Shown here: positions 1 through 4,278 of the stretch, in pieces
Layout: each line of letters starts with the position of its first letter
How positions within the stretch are numbered: position 1 is the stretch's first letter
Assembly (NCBI GenBank): GCA_020201365.1
Contig: JAIVGV010000406.1
Coordinates: forward strand, 1 to 5,528
Direction of reading: 5' to 3'
From: Acidobacteriota bacterium
GTDB taxonomy: Bacteria > Acidobacteriota > Blastocatellia > Pyrinomonadales > Pyrinomonadaceae
DNA length: 5,528 nucleotides
The notes under the pieces: generated by a model
What the model was told of the DNA's origin: nothing
Databases searched by the model: none
What the model saw: only the letters and a program-made list of their open reading frames with translations
Made by a program: the position numbers and the translations under genes

Positions 1-457
1 TGCAGGAGGCGTTCGACAGGATGTTGTGCGACGCCGGGTCGTACTTCTGCTCGTTGACGCCGAGCACGATGGTGATGTCCTCGTTCTTCGCGGGCGCGCT
101 GATGATCACCTTCCTGACCGGGCCGCGCAGGTGCTTGCGCGCGTCCTCGGCGTTCGTGAAGCGCCCCGTGGACTCGATGACGACTTCCGCGCCGACCTCC
201 TCCCACGGAATCCGCCCGGGGTCGCGCTCGGAGAAGACGCGCAGCTCTTCCCCGGCGACCTTGATGCCTCTGTCGGTCGCGGAGATTTCGTGGTGGAGGT
301 TGCCGAGCACAGAGTCGTACTTCAAGAGGTGCGCGAGCGTCTTCGTGTCGGTGATGTCGTTGACCGCGACGAAGTCGAGCCCCTCGTCGTCGAGCGACGC
401 GCGCATGATGTTGCGACCGATGCGACCGAAGCCGTTGATGCCGACCTTGACAGCCAT
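1..457 (-). CDS. gap: Type I glyceraldehyde-3-phosphate dehydrogenase, N-terminal part
   Basis: This cytoplasmic glycolytic enzyme converts glyceraldehyde 3-phosphate, NAD+ and phosphate to 1,3-bisphosphoglycerate. The first 152 residues are present. They begin MAVKVGINGFGRIGR, the Rossmann dinucleotide-binding loop typical of the family. VAVNDITD (residues 30-37) ends the second strand and contacts the cofactor ribose. STGRF (96-100), SAPAKNEDITIVLGVN (120-135) and SNASC (148-152) follow, and Cys152 is the catalytic cysteine. One further base, the A of an expected Thr codon, is the last in the window, so roughly the C-terminal 180 residues lie outside. The ATG at 457-455 is well supported: the family starts this way and an AGGAGG Shine-Dalgarno lies 11 bases upstream. 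The gene is divergent from the TolC gene. No frameshift or missing key residue is seen. NAD versus NADP preference was not judged. Confidence 0.97.
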   Translation of the reverse strand, partial: MAVKVGINGFGRIGRNIMRASLDDEGLDFVAVNDITDTKTLAHLLKYDSVLGNLHHEISATDRGIKVAGEELRVFSERDPGRIPWEEVGAEVVIESTGRFTNAEDARKHLRGPVRKVIISAPAKNEDITIVLGVNEQKYDPASHNILSNASC

Positions 458-468
458 CTTCCGAGTTG

Positions 469-474
469 CCTCCT
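469..474 (-). promoter_or_regulatory. Shine-Dalgarno of gap
   Basis: AGGAGG reads on the minus strand 11 bases before the gap ATG (457-455). It is the strongest ribosome binding site in the window and fixes the start codon. Confidence 0.8.
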
Positions 475-484
475 CGTCCCGTCT

Positions 485-509
485 GTGTGCCGCCCCCGCC
501 CGCGCACAC
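485..509 (-). promoter_or_regulatory. Hairpin in the gap leader
   Basis: GTGTGC and GCACAC form a perfect 6-bp inverted repeat around a 13-base loop that is almost pure G/C (G-rich on the gap mRNA). It lies between the probable promoter and the Shine-Dalgarno, 28-52 bases before the start codon. The pairing is seen directly; any regulatory role is inference. Confidence 0.3.
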
Positions 510-560
510 TTACTGCGCGTCAGCACAAGCGTAAATCAAGTTTGCGAAAGGAGAGTCCGA

Positions 561-589
561 AGATAATGCCCGCGCGCGCTGACTGTCAA
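561..589 (-). promoter_or_regulatory. Probable sigma-70-type promoter of gap
   Basis: On the minus strand a perfect TTGACA -35 box (589-584) is followed by an A/T island in otherwise G/C-rich DNA. The -10 could be CATTAT (568-563, 4 of 6 consensus, 15-base spacer) or TTATCT (566-561, 17-base spacer but a poor match). A transcript from here would have a leader of about 100 bases. CTGTC-N6-GACAG (583-598) straddles the -35 box and could be an operator. The -35 is convincing; the exact -10 is uncertain. Confidence 0.5.
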
Positions 590-618
590 GAAAGACAGCC
601 GTTGTTAACGAACGCGCG

Positions 619-651
619 CGGCGGACGTTCTACTTTGAGAGCCGTCCGCCG
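619..651. repeat. Perfect 9-bp inverted repeat in the divergent intergenic region
   Basis: CGGCGGACG (619-627) is exactly complementary to CGTCCGCCG (643-651) across a 15-base A/T-richer loop; a G-T pair could extend it by one. Neither side is followed by a T-run, so it is not a classical terminator. It lies about 30 bases upstream of the gap -35 box and could be an operator or a structured leader of the TolC transcript. Confidence 0.45.
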
Positions 652-824
652 TCTCGCATTTGGGACGCGCGAGTCCGTTTTCGAGAAAGGTGAAACCGTG
701 CGCCGCGTCGGGGCGTCTGTTTGCGAGCGTGATCGAGCCGACGGGTCGCGGACTCACGCTTGCATTGCCCTCGTAAGTTGAAACCCCGCGCGGAGTCGCG
801 TCGTAGTAAAGGCTGGCTCGCCGC

Positions 825-854
825 CGCGGGTTTCGAAGGGTCTTTAGACCCGCG
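825..854 (+). promoter_or_regulatory. Two mutually exclusive hairpins in the presumed TolC leader
   Basis: CGCGGGT (825-831) pairs with ACCCGCG (848-854), a 7-bp stem. GGGTCT (838-843) pairs with AGACCC (846-851), a 6-bp stem with only two central bases. Both use the segment 848-851, so they cannot form together. The element ends 42 bases before the Shine-Dalgarno of the TolC gene. The repeats are seen directly; acting as an RNA switch, or GGGTCT-TT-AGACCC as a protein-binding palindrome, is inference. Confidence 0.3.
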
Positions 855-895
855 CGAGTCGTTCGCCGAAGCCTTCGCCGCACGAAAAAGTTTTC

Positions 896-901
896 AAGGA
901 G
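896..901 (+). promoter_or_regulatory. Shine-Dalgarno deciding a TTG start
   Basis: AAGGAG lies 9 bases before the TTG at 911-913. The next in-frame candidates are TTG at 914 (spacing 12) and GTG at 929 (spacing 27). No ATG is available nearby, so this site favours initiation at 911. Confidence 0.65.
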
Positions 902-910
902 TCGTCCATT

Positions 911-2983
911 TTGTTGTTCAGCCCTGACGTGAAGCGTTCGTTCCTACTCGCCGCCGCGCTCTTGACCGCGCTCTCCGCGGTCGCGCCCGCGCAGCAGCCC
1001 ACCCCGACGCCGCCGCAGCCCGCCGCGACGCCGCAGCCGCAGACGCCCGCGCAGCGCGACGCCACGCGCCCGCCCGGCACAGAGCAGCGCTCGACCGTGC
1101 CGGAGAACGCGCAGCCGCGCCCCGTCGATCCGACGCGACCGCCCGGCGCCGACGTGCGCCCCGCGCCGCAGGCTCCGCCGGGGACGACGCTGCCGCCTTC
1201 GAGCGTGACGCCGCAGATCAACCCCGCGCAGCCCGCGGAAGGCGTGCCGCCGACGAGCGAGACGACGTCCGAGCCGCAGGAGCCGAACCTCCCGCCCGTC
1301 GAGGTGCGCCCCGTGCCGCCGCTCCCGTCGCTCGCGCGCGTCGGCGTGCAGAGCGGCAACACCCTGGCGCTCTCTCTGAACGACGCCATCCGCCGCGCGC
1401 TCTCGAACAACAACGACATCGAGGTGGCGCGCGACACCGTGCGCTACAACGAGACGGTCTTGCGCTCGCTCGAAGGCATCTTCGATCCGGTCTTCACCTA
1501 CACGCCCGAAATCAACAACTTCGTCCGCCCCGTGACGTCGATCTTCGCGGGCGGCACTTCGACGGGCACGGTCGCCGTCACGGACTACAACAACAACTTC
1601 GCCGTCACCAAGCAGCTCGGCACGGGCGGCGGCAACTACCAGTACTTCTTCAACAACACGCGCGAGGCGACGACCGCCACCAGCTCCACGCTCAACCCGT
1701 TCTTCTCCGCCAACCAGGGCGTCACCTTCACGCAGCCCTTGTGGCGCAACCGCGCGGTGGATCGCAACCGCCAGCAGATACGCATCCAGCGCAAGCGGTT
1801 GGAGCAGTCGGACGCGGACTTCCGCCGCTCGACGATTGACGTGATCTCGCGCGTCCAGCGCGCCTACTGGGATTTGGTCTTCGCCCTGCGCGATCAGGAG
1901 AACCAGATCGCCAACGTCAACCTCGCGCGCGAGAACTTCCGCCGCACGGAGGCGTCGGTCGCGGCGGGCGCGTCCGCGCCGCTCCAGCGCGCCGAGGTCG
2001 AGACGGAGCTGGCGACGCGCGAGCAGTCGCTGCTCGCCGCCGTGCAGAACGTCTCGATTGCCGAGAACAACCTGAAGCAGCTCATCGTCCGCGATCCGCT
2101 CGCGCCCGAGTGGTCTGCGTCGCTCGTCCCGACCGACACGCCGGCGTTCGACGAGCGCCCCGTCAACCTCGAAGACGCGCTCGACGAGGCGCGCAAGAAC
2201 CGCCCCGAGCTGCAAAGGCTCAAGCTCGAAAACGAGGTGACGGACATCAACCTCGCCTACTTCAAGAACCAGACCAAGCCGCTCGTCAACGTCAACGCGA
2301 CGCTCTCGACGACGGGTCTCGCCGGGAACCCGGCGCCCGGCTTCCTCGGCGGCACGACGACCACGCCGATCATCAACGCCGATCTGACGACGACGAGTTC
2401 GAGCGCCTTCCTGCTCTCGCAGATCAACGCGTTGCGCGCGCAGCAGGGGCTCGCGCCCGCGACCGCGCCGACCGTGACGACGCAGAACCCGTCTGTCCCC
2501 TCGCAGTTCGTCGGCGGCTACGGGCAGACTCTGCAGAACCTCTTCAACTTCCAGACGCGCAACGTCGTCGTCGGCGTCACCGTGCAGCTACCTTTCCGCA
2601 ACCGCACGGCGGCGGCGAACCTCGCGGGCGAGCGCATCCTGAAGGAGCAGTTGCAGGCTTCGATCCGCGCGCAGGATCAGGCGATCGAGGTCGAGGTGCG
2701 CGACGCGGCGCAGGCGGTCGAGACGGCACGGCAGGTCGTCATCGCCGCGCGCGAGGCGGTGCGCAACGCCGAGATACAGTTGCAGGGCGAGCAGCGGCTC
2801 TACCAGGTCGGTCGCTCGACCACCTTCATCCTCTTCCAGCGCGAGAACGAGCTCGTCAACGCGCGCAACGCCCAACTGCGCGCCGAGACCAACTACAACA
2901 AGGCGCTCGCAGACCTCCAGCGCGCCACCTCGACGACGCTGCGCGCCAACAACGTCATCGTCGAATCGCCGCTCGGTCGCTAA
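911..2983 (+). CDS. TolC-family outer-membrane efflux/secretion protein with long Pro-rich N-terminal linker
   Basis: The product is 690 residues and is predicted to form the trimeric outer-membrane channel of a tripartite efflux pump or type I secretion system. Residues 1-27 are a Sec signal peptide: basic VKRS, a hydrophobic core rich in Leu and Ala, and a probable cut after APA (residues 25-27). No lipobox cysteine is seen. Residues 28-140 are a low-complexity linker rich in Pro, Gln, Thr and Ala, with DATRPPG and DPTRPPG motifs 23 residues apart. Two OEP repeats follow, about 151-395 and 419-680. Each starts with the typical LxLxDAIxxAL or LEDALDEA helix and ends in a long coiled-coil stretch. 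The C-terminal YQVGRSTTFILFQ followed by NARNAQLRAETNYNKALADL is the classic family ending. E. coli TolC is about 490 residues, so the extra length is mostly linker and loops, including a Thr/Ser-rich segment at 463-545. The TTG start has a Shine-Dalgarno. No adaptor or pump gene is adjacent, so its substrate is unknown. Confidence 0.93.
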   Translation: MLFSPDVKRSFLLAAALLTALSAVAPAQQPTPTPPQPAATPQPQTPAQRDATRPPGTEQRSTVPENAQPRPVDPTRPPGADVRPAPQAPPGTTLPPSSVTPQINPAQPAEGVPPTSETTSEPQEPNLPPVEVRPVPPLPSLARVGVQSGNTLALSLNDAIRRALSNNNDIEVARDTVRYNETVLRSLEGIFDPVFTYTPEINNFVRPVTSIFAGGTSTGTVAVTDYNNNFAVTKQLGTGGGNYQYFFNNTREATTATSSTLNPFFSANQGVTFTQPLWRNRAVDRNRQQIRIQRKRLEQSDADFRRSTIDVISRVQRAYWDLVFALRDQENQIANVNLARENFRRTEASVAAGASAPLQRAEVETELATREQSLLAAVQNVSIAENNLKQLIVRDPLAPEWSASLVPTDTPAFDERPVNLEDALDEARKNRPELQRLKLENEVTDINLAYFKNQTKPLVNVNATLSTTGLAGNPAPGFLGGTTTTPIINADLTTTSSSAFLLSQINALRAQQGLAPATAPTVTTQNPSVPSQFVGGYGQTLQNLFNFQTRNVVVGVTVQLPFRNRTAAANLAGERILKEQLQASIRAQDQAIEVEVRDAAQAVETARQVVIAAREAVRNAEIQLQGEQRLYQVGRSTTFILFQRENELVNARNAQLRAETNYNKALADLQRATSTTLRANNVIVESPLGR

Positions 2984-3002
2984 ATATTCAGAGACAGACG
3001 GT

Positions 3003-3040
3003 GAAGGGGGCGGATCACACTCGATCCGCTCCCTTCTTCT
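3003..3040 (+). terminator. Rho-independent-type terminator after the TolC-family gene
   Basis: Starting 20 bases after the TAA, positions 3003-3016 and 3023-3036 form a 14-bp stem (one G-U pair) around a 6-base loop, ACACTC. The stem core is GCGGATC/GATCCGC, and the 3' side continues into the pyrimidine tail TTCTTCTCT instead of a pure T-run. The stem and its place just past the stop codon support termination. The weaker tail lowers certainty about efficiency. Confidence 0.75.
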
Positions 3041-3080
3041 CTGCGCCCCCTCCGCGTCCCTCTGCGCCTGCGGCGGTGAA
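3039..3080. repeat. Short CTCTGCG-type intergenic repeat
   Basis: Three imperfect copies of CTCYGCGYC occur at 3039-3047, 3050-3058 and 3060-3068, about 10-11 bases apart, followed by TGCGGCGGTGAA. I recall similar CTCTGCG...GCGGTGAA strings as dispersed intergenic repeats in several bacterial genomes; this cannot be verified from one window. The array directly abuts the terminator. Confidence 0.5.
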
Positions 3081-3140
3081 TGCGACGAGCATTACGCTTC
3101 AACTCAAAGCAACTACCTCAAGCCTATTCACTCAATCCTG

Positions 3141-3169
3141 TTGACGCCTCGCGGATCGCCTCGTATCCT
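3141..3169 (+). promoter_or_regulatory. Sigma-70-type promoter of the glycosyltransferase gene
   Basis: TTGACG (3141-3146, 5 of 6 consensus) and TATCCT (3164-3169, 4 of 6) are separated by exactly 17 bases. Transcription would start near 3175-3177, downstream of the preceding terminator, giving the glycosyltransferase its own unit. CTCGC-AC-GCGAG (3168-3179) is a small palindrome over the expected start site and could be an operator. Confidence 0.6.
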
Positions 3170-3186
3170 CGCACGCGAGTTCCCTT

Positions 3187-4020
3187 GTGCGCCGCCGCCG
3201 CCGAATCATCGCCTTGAAGATCAGCGCCACCATCATCGCGTTCAACGAGGAGGGGAACATCCGCGCCGCCTGCGAGTCGGTCGCGTGGGCTGACGAGATC
3301 GTCGTCGTTGACTCGGAGTCCGCGGACGCGACGCGCGAGATCGCCGAAGACTGCGGCGCGCGCGTCGTCGTGCAGCCGTGGCTCGGCTTCGCCCGGCAGA
3401 AGCAGTTCGCCGCGGAGCTTGCCCGACACGATTGGGTCTTCAGCCTCGACGCAGACGAGCGCGTCTCCGGCGAGCTGCGCGCCTCAGTCGAAGACCTGCT
3501 CTACACGCCCGACGAGCAGCTCGCCGACGGCTACCGCGTCGCGCGCCGCTCCTTCTACATGGGTCGCTGGATACGCGGCGGCGGCTGGTATCCCGACCAC
3601 CAACTCCGGCTCTACCGGCGCTCGCGCGCACGCTGGCAGGGAGCCTTCATCCACGAGTCCCTGCGTGTGGACGAGGGCGCGCGCGTCTCGACCCTGCGCG
3701 GCGATCTCCTCCACTACAGCGTCCGCGACGCCGCGCACCACCACCACATGATCGGCGAGCGCTACGCCCCGCTCGCCGCGCGACAGATGTACGAGCAGGG
3801 ACGCCGCACCTCGCCGCTCAAGATCGCCGCCGCCTCCCCCGCCGCCTTCCTCCGCAGCTACGTCCTCAAAGGCGGCTTCCGCGACGGTCTCGCCGGTCTC
3901 GCCATCGCGCGCTTCGCCGCGCACCACGCTTTCCTGAAGAACCTGTTGCTGTGGGAACTGCAGAACGCGGAAGGCGAGACGAATACGACGGGGCGCGGCA
4001 ACACTGGCGGTCGGGTTTGA
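3187..4020 (+). CDS. Family 2 glycosyltransferase, similar to LPS-core WaaE-type enzymes
   Basis: The product is predicted to transfer a sugar from a nucleotide-activated donor, probably onto a lipopolysaccharide core or other surface glycan at the cytoplasmic face of the inner membrane. From the GTG at 3187 it has 277 residues. KISATIIAFNEEGNI (11-25) is the first strand and loop of the GT-A fold. VVVDSESADATREIA (39-53) is the nucleotide-binding segment, and DADE (88-91) is the metal-binding DXD motif. GGWYPDHQLRLYRR (132-145) and HESLRV (156-161) are acceptor-side motifs shared with WaaE-like transferases. A segment with four consecutive histidines (184-187) precedes the basic C-terminal helices. 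No clear transmembrane helix is seen. The longest frame is given. An in-frame TTG at 3214 would start MKISATII, as relatives do, and is at least as likely because the promoter leaves little leader before 3187; neither start has a good Shine-Dalgarno. The sugar and acceptor cannot be told from sequence. Confidence 0.9.
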   Translation: MRRRRRIIALKISATIIAFNEEGNIRAACESVAWADEIVVVDSESADATREIAEDCGARVVVQPWLGFARQKQFAAELARHDWVFSLDADERVSGELRASVEDLLYTPDEQLADGYRVARRSFYMGRWIRGGGWYPDHQLRLYRRSRARWQGAFIHESLRVDEGARVSTLRGDLLHYSVRDAAHHHHMIGERYAPLAARQMYEQGRRTSPLKIAAASPAAFLRSYVLKGGFRDGLAGLAIARFAAHHAFLKNLLLWELQNAEGETNTTGRGNTGGRV

Positions 4021-4082
4021 AGAGAGTCTGACTCGCCTGCGTCAGGTACGGCAGTGCTGTGTTGCCTTCGGACTAAGCTGCT

Positions 4083-4202
4083 TCAAGAATCCCGACTGCA
4101 ACTCGTCCCCTTCCACTTCAAGGGGGCCCATTCCTTCTTCGGCGCCGCAGCCTGAGGCAGCAGGAGGGCGACGAGCAGCGGGATCAAGAGCGGTCGTAGC
4201 AT
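4083..4202 (-). CDS. Possible small secreted peptide, or remnant of a secreted protein
   Basis: An ATG at 4202-4200 opens a 39-codon frame ending in TGA at 4085-4083. The first 20 residues, MLRPLLIPLLVALLLPQAAA, look like a complete Sec signal peptide: a short basic start, a long Leu/Val core and small residues at the expected cut. Only about 19 residues follow (PKKEWAPLKWKGTSCSRDS). It lies 76 bases downstream of the carboxypeptidase stop on the same strand. No strong Shine-Dalgarno is seen; GGTGAG directly abuts the ATG. At the run of five C's (4127-4131 region), reading one base back would give a different hydrophilic C-terminus ending in TGA after about 53 residues, so a frameshifted gene is also possible. 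I recognise no family, and chance is not excluded. Confidence 0.3.
   Translation of the reverse strand: MLRPLLIPLLVALLLPQAAAPKKEWAPLKWKGTSCSRDS
4105..4139 (+). terminator. Weak candidate terminator after the glycosyltransferase gene
   Basis: Positions 4105-4112 and 4120-4127 form an 8-bp stem (one G-T pair; core CCCCTT/AAGGGG) with a 7-base loop. The tail CCATTCCTTCTT is pyrimidine-rich but not a T-run. It starts 85 bases past the glycosyltransferase stop, in the 258-base gap between convergent genes. The rest of that gap (4021-4278) shows only the small minus-strand ORF. Confidence 0.3.
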
Positions 4203-4278
4203 CTCACCGCGTCACTGGAGGGCTTGATTGGAGACGCGCCCGCTTCCGGGAGTGCTCCGCCTGGTTGAACGACACAGG

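Larger units (their letters stand above)
458..910. other. Divergent intergenic region between gap and the TolC-family gene
   Basis: These 453 bases separate two divergent genes. They hold the gap leader and promoter, a perfect 9-bp inverted repeat (619-651), two overlapping hairpins (825-854) and the Shine-Dalgarno of the TolC-family gene. Open frames cross it on both strands, but their products are Arg/Ser-rich and low in complexity, with no recognisable domain. I see no convincing gene here. A clear promoter for the TolC gene was not found: TTGAAA at 778-783 is a fair -35 but lacks a good -10 at normal spacing. Confidence 0.7.

Noticed and set aside
562..567. GATAAT on the plus strand as a -10 box for the TolC gene
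   Set aside because: It matches 5 of 6 bases but has no -35 at acceptable spacing, and it coincides with the -10 region of the better gap promoter on the other strand.
26..781. Long plus-strand frames over the gap region
   Set aside because: They are antisense to a clear GAPDH and run into intergenic DNA. Their products are Arg/Val-rich with no domain, as expected in G/C-rich DNA.
605..883. Minus-strand 92-codon frame in the divergent intergenic region
   Set aside because: The product is Arg/Ser/Thr-rich with no motif and no good Shine-Dalgarno, and it spans both inverted repeats. It is better explained as chance.
944..2215. 423-codon minus-strand frame opposite the TolC gene
   Set aside because: It mirrors a well-supported gene, and its Arg/Val/Leu-rich composition is typical of antisense frames at high GC.
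2110..3144. 344-codon plus-strand frame overlapping the end of the TolC gene
   Set aside because: It is a +1 shadow of the OEP repeat, rich in Arg, Ala and Asp, and runs through the terminator and repeat. The TolC frame has intact motifs throughout, so no frameshift is involved.
3308..4031. Plus- and minus-strand frames inside the glycosyltransferase gene
   Set aside because: They are Arg/Ala/Pro-rich shadows; the GT2 motifs all lie in the 3187 frame.
4239..4250. CCCG-CTTC-CGGG hairpin after the carboxypeptidase stop as a terminator
   Set aside because: It is only a 4-bp stem with no T-run on the minus strand, too weak to call.
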